DNA from: Tetragnatha versicolor
Taxonomy: Eukaryota > Arthropoda > Arachnida > Araneae > Tetragnathidae
NCBI GenBank assembly: GCA_024610705.1
Contig: JANDEH010000001.1
Span: 62,632,263-62,696,262, forward strand
Reading direction: 5' to 3'
DNA length: 64,000 bases
Below are positions 45,701 to 60,800 of this stretch, one piece after another (positions within the stretch are counted from its first letter, which is position 1; each line of letters starts with the position of its first letter). The position numbers were made by a program, and so were the translations under genes. The notes beneath the pieces are model-generated. The model was given only the letters and a program-made list of their open reading frames with translations, did not search any database and had not been told where the DNA came from.

Positions 45701-48700
45701 TAGAATAGAATATCAGAATCCTGACATTCGAATTTTGATGTATTTCGTTATTTCGACTTTTAAGGCCTGGGATTAAAATTTTTTTACATCACCGTTTAAT
45801 TTTAAATTCCTTTTAGGGGGGAAGAATAAAAATCAATTACAACCCCACATCGGCGGCCAAATATTTTATGATGTATGTGGTCATATTGAGACATGTCGAA
45901 TATCAGAATTCTGACATTCGAACATCGAGATATGATTATGTTGGATTTGAAGGGCCAGAATAAAAAAATTCTACATCACCCTATAATATTAAGTGATTTT
46001 TAAGGGAATCGAATATAAATCTATTTTGTCCCCTCATTGGCGGTCATATGCAGTGTGATATTTGGGGTCATATGGAGGATTAGAATAGAATATCAGAATC
46101 CTGACATTCGAATTTTGATGTATTTCGTTATTTCGACTTTTAAGGCAAGGGATTAAAATTTTTTTACATCACCGTTTAATTTTAAATTCCTTTTAGGTGG
46201 AAGAATAAAAATCAATTACAACCCCACATCGGCGGCCAAATATTTTATGATGTATGTTATCATATTGAAAAATGTCGAATATCAGAATTCTGACATTCGA
46301 ACATCGAGATATGATTATGTTGACTTTGAAGGGCCAGAATAAAAAAATTCTACATCACCCTATAATACTAAGTAATTTTTAAGGGAATCGAATATAAATC
46401 TATTTTGTCCCCTCATTGGCGGTCATATGCAGTGTGATATTTGGGGTCATATGGAGGATTATATTGAATATCAGAATCCTGACATTCGAATTTTGATGTA
46501 TTTCGTTATTTCGACTTTTAAGGCCCCGGATTAAAAAATTTTTACATCACTGTTTAATTTTAAATTCTTTTTAGGGGGAAGAATAAAAATCAATTATAAC
46601 CCCACATCGGGGGCCAAGTATTTTATGATGTATGTGGTCATATTGAGTCATGTCGAATATCAGAATTCTGACATTCGAACATAGAGATATGATTATGTCA
46701 CTTTGAAGGGCCAGAATAAAAAAATTCTACATCACCCTATAATATTAATTGATTTTTATGGGAATCAAATATAAATCTATTTTGTCCCCTCATTGGCGGT
46801 CATATGCAGTGTGATATTTGGGGTCATATGGAGGATTATATTGAATATCAGAATCCTGACATTCGAATTTTGATGTATTTCGTTATTTCGACTTTTAAGG
46901 CCCCGGATTAAAATTTTTTTTACTTCACCGTTTAATTTTAAATTCCTTTTAGGGGGAAGAATAAAAATCAATTACAACCCCACATTGGCGGCCAAATAAT
47001 TTATGATGTATGTGGTCATATTGATTCATGTCGAATATCAGAATTCTGACATTCGAACATCGGGATATGATTATGTTGACTTTGAAGGGCCAGAATAAAA
47101 AAAATTCTACATCACCCTACATACTAAGTAATTTTTAAGGGAATCGAATATAAATCTATTTTGTCCCCTCATTGGCGGTCATATGCAGTGTGATATTTGG
47201 GGTCATATGGAGGATTATATTGAATATCAAAATCCTGACATTCGAATTTTGATGTATTTCGTTATTTCGACTTTTAAGGCCCCCGATTAAAAAATTTTTA
47301 CATCACCGTTAAATTTTAAATTCTTTTTAGGGGAAGAATAAAAATCAATTATAACCCCACATCGGGGGCCAAGTATTTTATGATGTATGTGGTCATATTG
47401 AGTGATGTCGAATATCAGAATTCTGACATTCGAACATCGAGATATGATTATGTTGACTTTGAAGGGCCAGAATAAAAAAAATTCTACATCACCCTATAAT
47501 ATTAAGTGATTTTTAAGGGAATCGAATATAAATCGATTTTGTCCCCTCATTGGCGGTCATATGCAGTTTGATATTTGGGGTCATGTGGAGGATTAGAATA
47601 GAATATCAGAATCCTGACATTCGAATTTTGATGTATTTCGTTATTTCGACTTTTAAGGCCTGGGATTAAAATTTTTTTACATCACCGTTTAATTTTAAAT
47701 TCCTTTTAGGGGGAAGAATAAAAATCAATTACAACCCCACATCGGCGGCCAAATATTTTATGATGTATGTGGTCATATTGAGTCATGTCGAATATCAGAA
47801 TTCTGACATTCGAACATCGAGATATGATTATGTTGGATTTGAAGGGCCAGAATAAAAAAATTCTACATCACCCTATAATATTAAGTGATTTTTAAGGGAA
47901 TCGAATATAAATCTATTTTGTCCCCTCATTGGCGGTCATATGCAGTTTGATATTTGGGGTCATGTGGAGGATTATATTGAATATCAGAATCCTGACATTC
48001 GAATTTTGATGTATTTCGTTATTTCGACTTTTAAGTACCCGGATTAAAAATTTTTTACATCACCGTTTAATTTTAAATTCCTTTTAGGGGGAGGTTTAAA
48101 AATCAATTACAACCCCACATTGGCGGCCAAATAATTTATGATGTATGTGGTCATATTGATTCATGTCGAATATCAGAATTCTGACATTCGAACATCGGGA
48201 TATGATTATGTTGACTTTGAAGGGCCAGAATAAAAAAATTCTACATCACCCTATAATACTAAGTAATTTTTAAGGGAATCGAATATAAATCTATTTTGTC
48301 CCCTCATTGGCGGTCATATGCAGTGTGATATTTGGGGTCATATGGAGGATTAGAATAGAATATCAGAATCCTGACATTCGAATTTTGATGTATTTCGTTA
48401 TTTCGACTTTTAAGGCAAGGGATTAAAATTTTTTTACATCACCGTTTAATTTTAAATTCCTTTTAGGGGGAAGAATAAAAATCAATTACAACCCCACATC
48501 GGCGGCCAAATATTTTATGATGTATGTTATCATATTGAAAAATGTCGAATATCAGAATTCTGACATTCGAACATCGAGATATGATTATGTTGACTTTGAA
48601 GGGCCAGAATAAAAAAATTCTACATCACCCTATAATACTAAGTAATTTTTAAGGGAATCGAATATAAATCTATTTTGTCCCCTCATTGGCGGTCATATGC

Positions 48701-49755
48701 AGTGTGATATTTGGGGTCATATGGAGGATTATATTGAATATCAGAATCCTGACATTCGAATTTTGATGTATTTCGTTATTTCGACTTTTAAGGCCCCGGA
48801 TTAAAAAATTTTTACATCACTGTTTAATTTTAAATTCTTTTTAGGGGGAAGAATAAAAATCAATTATAACCCCACATCGGGGGCCAAGTATTTTATGATG
48901 TATGTGGTCATATTGAGTCATGTCGAATATCAGAATTCTGACATTCGAACATCGAGATATGATTATGTTGACTTTGAAGGGCCAGAATAAAAAAATTCTA
49001 CATCACCCTATAATATTAAGTGATTTTTAAGGGAATCGAATATAAATCTATTTGGTCCCCTCATTGGCGGTCATATGCAGTGTGATATTTGGGGTCATAT
49101 GGAGGATTATATTGAATATCAGAATCCTGACATTCGAATTTTGATGTATTTCGTTATTTCGACTTTTAAGGCCCGAGATTAAAAATTTTTTTACATCACC
49201 GTTTAATTTTAAATTCTTTTTAGGGGGAAGAATAAAAATCAATTATAACCCCACATCGGGGGCCAAGTATTTTATGATGTATGTGGTCATATTGAGTCAT
49301 GTCGAATATCAGAATTCTGACATTCGAACATCGAGATATGATTATGTTGACTTTGAAGGGCCAGAATAAAAAAATTCTACATCACCCTATAATATTAAGT
49401 GATTTTTAAGGGAATCGAATATAAATCTATTTGGTCCCCTCATTGGCGGTCATATGCAGTGTGATATTTGGGGTCATATGGAGGATTATATTGAATATCA
49501 GAATCCTGACATTCGAATTTTGATGTATTTCGTTATTTCGACTTTTAAGGCCCGAGATTAAAAATTTTTTTACATCACCGTTTAATTTTAAATTCCTTTT
49601 AGGGGGAAGAATAAAAATCAATTACAACCCCACATCGGCGGCCAAATATTTTATGATGTATGTGGTCATATTGAAAAATGTCGAATATCAGAATTCTGAC
49701 ATACGAACATCGAGATATGATTATGTTGACTTTGAAGGGCCAGAATAAAAAAATT
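42770..49755. repeat. Further A-type blocks, one reduced to 5 monomers
   Basis: About 42.77-44.08 kb repeats the last monomers of block A. Then a short version of A (about 44.08-46.0 kb, 5 monomers, equivalent points 44884 and 46777, 1893 bp apart) is followed by a full A block (about 46.0-49.75 kb). In the short version the monomers between the TTGGATTTG and GGCAAGGG markers are missing, as expected from unequal crossing-over between blocks. Confidence 0.75.
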
Positions 49756-52700
49756 CTACATCACCCTATAATACTAAGTAATTTTTAAGGGAATCGAATA
49801 TAAATCTATTTTGTCCCCTCATTGGCGGTCATATGCAGTGTGATATTTGGGGTCATATGGAGGATTATATTGAATATCAGAATCCTGACATTCGAATTTT
49901 GATGTATTTCGTTATTTCGACTTTTAAGGCCCCGGATTAAAAAATTTTTACATCACCGTTTAATTTTAAATTTTTTTTAGGGGGAAGAATAAAAATCAAT
50001 TATAACCCCACATCGGGGGCCAAGTATTTTATGATGTATGTGGTCATATTGAGTCATGTCGAATATCAGAATTCTGACATTCGAACATCGAGATATGATT
50101 ATGTTGACTTTGAAGGGCCAGAATAAAAAAAATTCTACATCACCCTATAATATTAAGTGATTTTTAAGGGAATCGAATATAAATCTATTTTGTCCCCTCA
50201 TTGGCGGTCATATGCAGTTTGATATTTGGGGTCATATGGAGGATTAGAATAGAATATCAGAATCCTGACATTCGAATTTTGATGTATTTCGTTATTTCGA
50301 CTTTTAAGGCCCGGGATTAAAATTTTTTTACATCACCGTTTAATTTTAAATTCCTTTTAGGGGGAAGAATAAAAATCAATTACAACCCCACATCGGCGGC
50401 CAAATATTTTATGATGTATGTGGTCATATTGAAAAACGTCGAATATCAGATTTCTGACATACGAACATCGAGATATGATTATGTTGACTTTGAAGGGCCA
50501 GAATAAAAAAATTCTACATCACCCTATAATACTAAGTAATTTTTAAAGGAATCGAATAAAAATCTATTTTGTCCCCTCATTGGCGGTCATATGCAGTGTG
50601 ATATTTGGGGTCATATGGAGGATTATATTGAATATCAGAATCCTGACATTCGAATTTTGATGTATTTCGTTATTTCGACTTTTAAGGCCCCGGATTAAAA
50701 AATTTTTACATCCACGTTTAATTTTAAATTCTTTTTAGGGGGAAGAATAAAAATCAATTATAACCCCACATCGGGGGCCAAGTATTTTATGATGTATGTG
50801 GTCATATTGAGTCATGTCAAATATCAGAATTCTGACATTCGAACATCGAGATATGATTATGTTGACTTTGAAGGGCCAGAATAAAAAAAATTCTACATCA
50901 CCCTATAATATTAAGTGATTTTTAAGGGAATCGAATATAAATCTATTTTGTCCCCTCATTGGCGGTCATATGCAGTTTGATATTTGGGGTCATATGGAGG
51001 ATTAGAATAGAATATCAGAATCCTGACATTCGAATTTTGATGTATTTCGTTATTTCGACTTTTAAGGCCCGGGATTAAAATTTTTTTACATCACCGTTTA
51101 ATTTTAAATTCCTTTTAGGGGGAAGAATAAAAATCAATTACAACCCCACATCGGCGGCCAAATATTTTATGATGTATGTGGTCATATTGAGTCATGTCGA
51201 ATATCAGAATTCTGACATTCGAACATCGAGATATGATTATGTTGACTTTGAAGGGCCAGAATAAAAAAATTCTACATCACCCTATAATATTAAGTGATTT
51301 TTAAGGGAATCGAATATAAATCTATTTTGTCCCCTCATTGGCGGTCATATGCAGTTTGATATTTGGGGTCATGTGGAGGATTTTATTGAATATCAGAATC
51401 CTGACATTCGAATTTTGATGTATTTCGTTATTTCGACTTTTAAGGCCCCGGATTAAAAATTTTTTACATCACCGTTTAATTTTAAATTCCTTTTAGGGGG
51501 AAGAATAAAAATCAATTACAACCCCACATTGGCGGCCAAATAATTTATGATGTTTGTGGTCATATTGATTCATGTCGAATATCAGAATTCTGACATTCGA
51601 ACATCGGGATATGATTATGTTGACTTTGAAGGGCCAGAATAAAAAAATTCTACATCACCCTATAATACTAAGTAATTTTTAAGGGAATCGAATATAAATA
51701 TATTTTGTCCCCTCATTGGCGGTCATATGCAGTGTGATATTTGGGGTCATATGGAGGATTATATTGAATATCAGAATCCTGACATTCGAATTTTGATGTA
51801 TTTCGTTATTTCGACTTTTAAGGCCCGGGATTAAAATTTTTTTACATCACCGTTTAATTTTAAATTCCTTTTAGGGGGAAGAATAAAAATCAATTACAAC
51901 CCCACATCGGCGGCCAAATATTTTATGATGTATGTGGTCATATTGAGTCATGTCGAATATCAGAATTCTGACATTCGAACATCGAGATATGATTATGTTG
52001 ACTTTAAAGGGCCAGAATAAAAAAATTCTACATCACCCTATAATACTAAGTAATTTTTAAGGGAATCGAATATAAATCTATTTTGTCCCCTCATTGGCGG
52101 TCATATGCAGTGTGATATCTGGGGTCATATGGAGGATTATATTGAATATCAGAATCCTGACATTCGAATTTTGATGTATTTCGTTATTTCGACTTTTAAG
52201 GCCCCGGATTAAAAAATTTTTACATCACCGTTTAATTTTAAATTCTTTTTAGGGGGAAGAATAAAAATCAATTATAACCCCACATCGGGGGCCAAGTATT
52301 TTATGATGTATGTGGTCATATTGAGTCATGTCGAATATCAGAATTCTGACATTCGAACATCGAGATATGATTATGTTGACTTTGAAGGGCCAGAATAAAA
52401 AAAATTCTACATCACCCTATAATATTAAGTAATTTTTAAGGGAATAGAATATAAATCTATTTTGTCCCCTCATTGGCGGTCATATGCAGTTTGATATTTG
52501 GGGTCATATGGAGGATTAGAATAGAATATCAGAATCCTGACATTCGAATTTTGATGTATTTCGTTATTTCGACTTTTAAGGCCCGGGATTAAAATTTTTT
52601 TACATCACCGTTTAATTTTAAATTCCTTTTAGGGGGAAGAATAAAAATCAATTACAACCCCACATCGGCGGCCAAATATTTTATGATGTATGTGGTCATA

Positions 52701-54880
52701 TTGAAAAACGTCGAATATCAGAATTCTGACATACGAACATCGAGATATGATTATGTTGACTTTGAAGGGCCAGAATAAAAAAATTCTACATCACCCTATA
52801 ATACTAAGTAATTTTTAAAGGAATCGAATAAAAATCTATTTTGTCCCCTCATTGGCGGTCATATGCAGTGTGATATTTGGGGTCATATGGAGGATTATAT
52901 TGAATATCAGAATCCTGACATTCGAATTTTGATGTATTTCGTTATTTCGACTTTTAAGGCCCCGGATTAAAAAATTTTTACATCCACGTTTAATTTTAAA
53001 TTCTTTTTAGGGGGAAGAATAAAAATCAATTATAACCCCACATCGGGGGCCAAGTATTTTATGATGTATGTGGTCATATTGAGTCATGTCGAATATCAGA
53101 ATTCTGACATTCGAACATCGAGATATGATTATGTTGACTTTGAAGGGCCAGAATAAAAAAAATTCTACATCACCCTATAATATTAAGTGATTTTTAAGGG
53201 AATCGAATATAAATCTATTTTGTCCCCTCATTGGCGGTCATATGCAGTTTGATATTTGGGGTCATATGGAGGATTAGAATAGAATATCAGAATCCTGACA
53301 TTCGAATTTTGATGTATTTCGTTATTTCGACTTTTAAGGCCCGGGATTAAAATTTTTTTACATCACCGTTTAATTTTAAATTCCTTTTAGGGGGAAGAAT
53401 AAAAATCAATTACAACCCCACATCGGCGGCCAAATATTTTATGATGTATGTGGTCATATTGAGTCATGTCGAATATCAGAATTCTGACATTCGAACATCG
53501 AGATATGATTATGTTGACTTTGAAGGGCCAGAATAAAAAAATTCTACATCACCCTATAATATTAAGTGATTTTTAAGGGAATCGAATATAAATCTATTTT
53601 GTCCCCTCATTGGCGGTCATATGCAGTTTGATATTTGGGGTCATGTGGAGGATTTTATTGAATATCAGAATCCTGACATTCGAATTTTGATGTATTTCGT
53701 TATTTCGACTTTTAAGGCCCCGGATTAAAAATTTTTTACATCACCGTTTAATTTTAAATTCCTTTTAGGGGGAAGAATAAAAATCAATTACAACCCCACA
53801 TTGGCGGCCAAATAATTTATGATGTTTGTGGTCATATTGATTCATGTCGAATATCAGAATTCTGACATTCGAACATCGGGATATGATTATGTTGACTTTG
53901 AAGGGCCAGAATAAAAAAATTCTACATCACCCTATAATACTAAGTAATTTTTAAGGGAATCGAATATAAATATATTTTGTCCCCTCATTGGCGGTCATAT
54001 GCAGTGTGATATTTGGGGTCATATGGAGGATTATATTGAATATCAGAATCCTGACATTCGAATTTTGATGTATTTCGTTATTTCGACTTTTAAGGCCCGG
54101 GATTAAAATTTTTTTACATCACCGTTTAATTTTAAATTCCTTTTAGGGGGAAGAATAAAAATCAATTACAACCCCACATCGGCGGCCAAATATTTTATGA
54201 TGTATGTGGTCATATTGAGTCATGTCGAATATCAGAATTCTGACATTCGAACATCGAGATATGATTATGTTGACTTTAAAGGGCCAGAATAAAAAAATTC
54301 TACATCACCCTATAATACTAAGTAATTTTTAAGGGAATCGAATATAAATCTATTTTGTCCCCTCATTGGCGGTCATATGCAGTGTGATATCTGGGGTCAT
54401 ATGGAGGATTATATTGAATATCAGAATCCTGACATTCGAATTTTGATGTATTTCGTTATTTCGACTTTTAAGGCCCCGGATTAAAAAATTTTTACATCAC
54501 CGTTTAATTTTAAATTCTTTTTAGGGGGAAGAATAAAAATCAATTATAACCCCACATCGGGGGCCAAGTATTTTATGATGTATGTGGTCATATTGAGTCA
54601 TGTCGAATATCCGAATTCTGACATTCGAACATCGAGATATGATTATGTTGACTTTGAAGGGCCAGAATAAAAAAAATTCTACATCACCCTATAATATTAA
54701 GTAATTTTTAAGGGAATAGAATATAAATCTATTTTGTCCCCTCATTGGCGGTCATATGCAGTTTGATATTTGGGGTCATATGGAGGATTAGAATAGAATA
54801 TCAGAATCCTGACATTCGAATTTTGATGTATTTCGTTATTTCGACTTTTAAGGCCGGGGATTAAAATTTTTTTACATCAC
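49755..54880. repeat. Second pair of B blocks, part of a ~12.1-kb duplication
   Basis: This repeats 37.63-42.76 kb at a shift of 12118 bp (36930 to 49048, 37309 to 49427, 38313 to 50431). It shares even one-off changes such as CAGATTTCTGAC and ATGTCAAATATCAG. One change, TTGGCAATC at 38085 against TTGGCGGTC here, postdates the duplication. The B unit again occurs twice, 2272 bp apart. Confidence 0.8.
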
Positions 54881-57800
54881 CGTTTAATTTTAAATTCCTT
54901 TTAGGGGGAAGAATAAAAATCAATTACAACCCCACATCGGCGGCCAAATATTTTATGATGTATGTGGTCATATTGAGTCATGTCGAATATCAGAATTCTG
55001 ACATTCGAACATCGAGATATGATTATGTTGACTTTGAAGGGCCAGAATAAAAAAAATTCTACATCACCCTATAATATTAAGTGATTTTTAAAGGAATCGA
55101 ATATAAATCCATTTTGTCCCCTCATTGGCGGTCATATGCAGTTTGATATTTGGGGTAATATGGAGGATTAGAATAGAATATCAGAATCCTGACATTCGAA
55201 TTTTGATGTATTTCGTTATTTCGACTTTTAAGGCCCGGGATTAAAATTTTTTTACATCACCGTTTAATTTTAAATTCCTTTTAGGGGGAAGAATAAAAAT
55301 CAATTACAACCCCACATCGGCGGCCAAATATTTTATGATGTATGTGGTCATATTGAGTCATGTCGAATATCAGAATTCTGACATTCGAACATCGAGATAT
55401 GATTATGTTGACTTTGAAGGGCCAGAATAAAAAAATTCTACATCACCCTATAATATTAAGTGATTTTTAAGGGAATCGAATATAAATCTATTTTGTCCCC
55501 TCATTGGCGGTCATGCAGTTTGATATTTGGGGTCATGTGGAGGATTTTATTGAATATCAGAATCCTGACATTCGAATTTTGATGTATTTCGTTATTTCGA
55601 CTTTTAAGGCCCCGGATTAAAAATTTTTTACATCACCGTTTAATTTTAAATTCCTTTTAAGGGGAAGAATAAAAATCAATTACAACCCCACATTGGCGGC
55701 CAAATAATTTATGATGTTTGTGGTCATATTGATTCATGTCGAATATCAGAATTCTGACATTCGAACATCGGGATATGATTATGTTGACTTTGAAGGGCCA
55801 GAATAAAAAAATTCTACATCACCCTATAATACTAAGTAATTTTTAAGGGAATCGAATATAAATATATTTTGTCCCCTCATTGGCGGTCATATGCAGTGTG
55901 ATATTTGGGGTCATATGGAGGATTATATTGAATATCAGAATCCTGACATTCGAATTTTGATGTATTTCGTTATTTCGACTTTTAAGGCCCGGGATTAAAA
56001 TTTTTTTACATCACCGTTTAATTTTAAATTCCTTTTAGGGGGAAGAATAAAAATCAATTACAACCCCACATCGGCGGCCAAATATTTTATGATGTATGTG
56101 GTCATATTGAGTCATGTCGAATATCAGAATTCTGACATTCGAACATCGAGATATGATTATGTTGACTTTGAAGGGCCAGAATATAAAAATTCTACATCAC
56201 CCTATAATACTAAGTAATTTTTAAGGGAATCGAATATAAATCTATTTTGTCCCCTCATTGGCGGTCATATGCAGTGTGATATCTGGGGTCATATGGAGGA
56301 TTATATTGAATATCAGAATCCTGACATTCGAATTTTGATGTATTTCGTTATTTCGACTTTTAAGGCCCCGGATTAAAAAATTTTTACATCACCGTTTAAT
56401 TTTAAATTCTTTTTAGGGGGAAGAATAAAAATCAATTATAACCCCACATCGGGGGCCAAGTATTTTATGATGTATGTGGTCATATTGAGTCATGTCGAAT
56501 ATCAGAATTCTGACATTCGAACATCGAGATATGATTATGTTGACTTTGAAGGGCCAGAATAAAAAAAATTCTACATCACCCTATAATATTAAGTAATTTT
56601 TAAGGGAATAGAATATAAATCTATTTTGTCCCCTCATTGGCGGTCATATGCAGTTTGATATTTGGGGTCATATGGAGGATTAGAATAGAATATCAGAATC
56701 CTGACATTCGAATTTTGATGTATTTCGTTATTTCGACTTTTAAGGCCCGGGATTAAAATTTTTTTACATCACCGTTTAATTTTAAATTCCTTTTAGGCAG
56801 AAGAATAAAAATCAATTACAACCCCACATCGGCGGCCAAATATTTTATGATGTATGTGGTCATATTGAGTCATGTCGAATATCAGAATTCTGACATTCGA
56901 ACATCGAGATATGATTATGTTGACTTTGAAGGGCCAGAATAAAAAAAATTCTACATCACCCTATAATATTAGGTGATTTTTAAAGGAATCGAATATAAAT
57001 CTATTTTGTCCCCTCATTGGCGGTCATATGCAGTTTGATATTTTGGGGTCATATGGAGGATTAGAATAGAATATCAGAATCCTGACATTCGAATTTTGAT
57101 GTATTTCGTTATTTCGACTTTTAAGGCCCGGGATTAAAATTTTTTTACATCACCGTTTAATTTTAAATTCCTTTTAGGGGGAAGAATAAAAATCAATTAC
57201 AACCCCACATCGGCGGCCAAATATTTTATGATGTATGTGTTCATATTGAGTCATGTCGAATATCAGAATTCTGACATTCGAACATCGAGATATGATTATG
57301 TTGACTTTGAAGGGCCAGAATAAAAAAAATTCTACATCACCCTATAATATTAAGTGATTTTTAAGGGAATCGAATATAAATCTATTTTGTCCCCTCATTG
57401 GCGGTCATATGCAGTTTGATATTTGGGGTCATATGGAGGATTAGAATAGAATATCAGAATCCTGACATTCGAATTTTGATGTTTTTCGTTATTTCGACTT
57501 TTAAGGCCCGGGATTAAAATTTTTTTACATCACCGTTTAATTTTAAATTCCTTTTAGGGGGAAGAATAAAAATCAATTACAACCCCACATCGGCGGCCAA
57601 ATATTTTATGATGTATGTGGTCATATTGAGTCATGTCGAATATCAGAATTCTGACATTCGAAGATTATGTTGACTTTGAAGGGCCAGAATAAAAAAATTC
57701 TACATCACCCTATAATATTAAGTGATTTTTAAGGGAATCGAATATAAATCTATTTTGTCCCCTCATTGGCGGTCATGCAGTTTGATATTTGGGGTCATGT

Positions 57801-60800
57801 GGAGGATTTTATTGAATATCAGAATCCTGACATTCAAATTTTGATGTATTTCGTTATTTCGACTTTAAAGGCCCCGGATTAAAAATTTTTTACATCACCG
57901 TTTAATTTTAAATTCCTTTTAAGGGGAAGAATAAAAATCAATTACAACCCCACATTGGCGGCCAAATAATTTATGATGTTTGTGGTCATATTGATTCATG
58001 TCGAATATCAGAATTCTGACATTCGAACATCGGGATATGATTATGTTGACTTTGAAGGGCCAGAATAAAAAAATTCTACATCACCCTATAATACTAAGTA
58101 ATTTTTAAGGGAATCGAATATAAATATATTTTGTCCCCTCATTGGCGGTCATATGCAGTGTGATATTTGGGGTCATATGGAGGATTATATTGAATATCAG
58201 AATCCTGACATTCGAATTTTGATGTATTTCGTTATTTCGACTTTTAAGGCCCGGGATTAAAATTTTTTTACATCACCGTTTAATTTTAAATTCCTTTTAG
58301 GGGGAAGAATAAAAATCAATTACAACCCCACATCGGGGGCCAAGTATTTTATGATGTATGTGGTCATATTGAGTCATGTCGAATATCAGAATTCTGACAT
58401 TCGAACATCGAGATATGATTATGTTGACTTTGAAGGGCCAGAATAAAAAAAATTCTACATCACCCTATAATATTAAGTAATTTTTAAGGGAATAGAATAT
58501 AAATCTATTTTGTCCCCTCATTGGCGGTCATATGCAGTTTGATATTTGGGGTCATATGGAGGATTAGAATAGAATATCAGAATCCTGACATTCGAATTTT
58601 GATGTATTTCGTTATTTCGACTTTTAAGGCCCGGGATTAAAATTTTTTTACATCACCGTTTAATTTTAAATTCCTTTTAGGGGGAAGAATAAAAATCAAT
58701 TACAACCCCACATTGGCGGCCAAATAATTTATGATGTTTTTGGTCATATTGATTCATGTCGAATATCAGAATTCTGACATTCGAACATCGGGATATGATT
58801 ATGTTGACTTTGAAGGGCCAGAATAAAAAAATTCTACATCACCCTATAATACTAAGTAATTTTTAAGGGAATCGAATATAAATATATTTTGTCCCCTCAT
58901 TGGCGGTCATATGCAGTGTGATATTTGGGGTCATATGGAGGATTATATTGAATATCAGAATCCTGACATTCGAATTTTGATGTATTTCGTTATTTCGACT
59001 TTTAAGGCCCCGGATTAAAAAAATTTTTACATCACCGTTTAATTTTAAATTCCTTTTAGGGGGAAGAATAAAAATCAATTACAAACCCACATTGGGGGCC
59101 AAATAATTTATGATGTATGTGGTCATATTGAGTCATATCGAATATCAGAATTCTGACATTCGAACATCGAGATATGATTACGTTGACTTTGAAGGGCCAG
59201 AATAAAAAAAATTCTACATCACCCTATAATATTAAGTGATTTTTAAGGGAATCGAATATAAATCTATTTTGTCCCCTCATTGGCGGTCATATGCAGTTTG
59301 ATATTTGGGGTCATATGGAGGATTAGAATAGAATATCAGAATCCTGACATTCGAATTTTGATGTTTTTCGTTATTTCGACTTTTAAGGCCCGGGATTAAA
59401 ATTTTTTTACATCACCGTTTAATTTTAAATTCCTTTTAGGGGGAAGAATAAAAATCAATTACAACCCCACATCGGCGGCCAAATATTTTATGATGTATGT
59501 GGTCATATTGAGTCATGTCGAATATCAGAATTCTGACATTCGAACATCGAGATATGATTATGTTGACTTTGAAGGGCCAGAATAAAAAAATTCTACATCA
59601 CCCTATAATATTAAGTGATTTTTAAGGGAATCGAATATAAATCTATTTTGTCCCCTCATTGGCGGTCATGCAGTTTGATATTTGGGGTCATATGGAGGAT
59701 TATATTGAATATCAGAATCCTGACATTCGAATTTTGATGTATTTCGTTATTTCGACTTTTAAGGCCCGGGATTAAAATTTTTTTACATCACCGTTTAATT
59801 TTAAATTCCTTTTAGGGGGAAGAATAAAAATCAATTACAACCCCACATCGGGGGCCAAGTATTTTATGATGTATGTGGTCATATTGAGTCATGTCGAATA
59901 TCAGAATTCTGACATTCGAACATCGAGATATGATTATGTTGACTTTGAAGGGCCAGAATAAAAAAAATTCTACATCACCCTATAATATTAAGTAATTTTT
60001 AAGGGAATAGAATATAAATCTATTTTGTCCCCTCATTGGCGGTCATATGCAGTTTGATATTTGGGGTCATATGGAGGATTAGAATAGAATATCAGAATCC
60101 TGACATTCGAATTTTGATGTATTTCGTTATTTCGACTTTTAAGGCCCGGGATTAAAATTTTTTTACATCACCGTTTAATTTTAAATTCCTTTTAGGGGGA
60201 AGAATAAAAATCAATTACAACCCCACATTGGCGGCCAAATAATTTATGATGTTTGTGGTCATATTGATTCATGTCGAATATCAGAATTCTGACATTCGAA
60301 CATCGGGATATGATTATGTTGACTTTGAAGGGCCAGAATAAAAAAATTCTACATCACCCTATAATACTAAGTAATTTTTAAGGGAATCGAATATAAATAT
60401 ATTTTGTCCCCTCATTGGCGGTCATATGCAGTGTGATATTTGGGGTCATATGGAGGATTATATTGAATATCAGAATCCTGACATTCGAATTTTGATGTAT
60501 TTCGTTATTTCGACTTTTAAGGCCCGGGATTAAAATTTTTTTACATCACCGTTTAATTTTAAATTCCTTTTAGGGGGAAGAATAAAAATCAATTACAACC
60601 CCACATCGGCGGCCAAATATTTTATGATGTATGTGGTCATATTGAGTCATGTCGAATATCAGAATTGTGACATTCGAACATCGAGATATGATTATGTTGA
60701 CTTTGAAGGGCCAGAATAAAAAAAATTCTACATCACCCTATAATATTAAGTAATTTTTAAGGGAATCGAATATAAATCTATTTTGTCCCCTCATTGGCGG

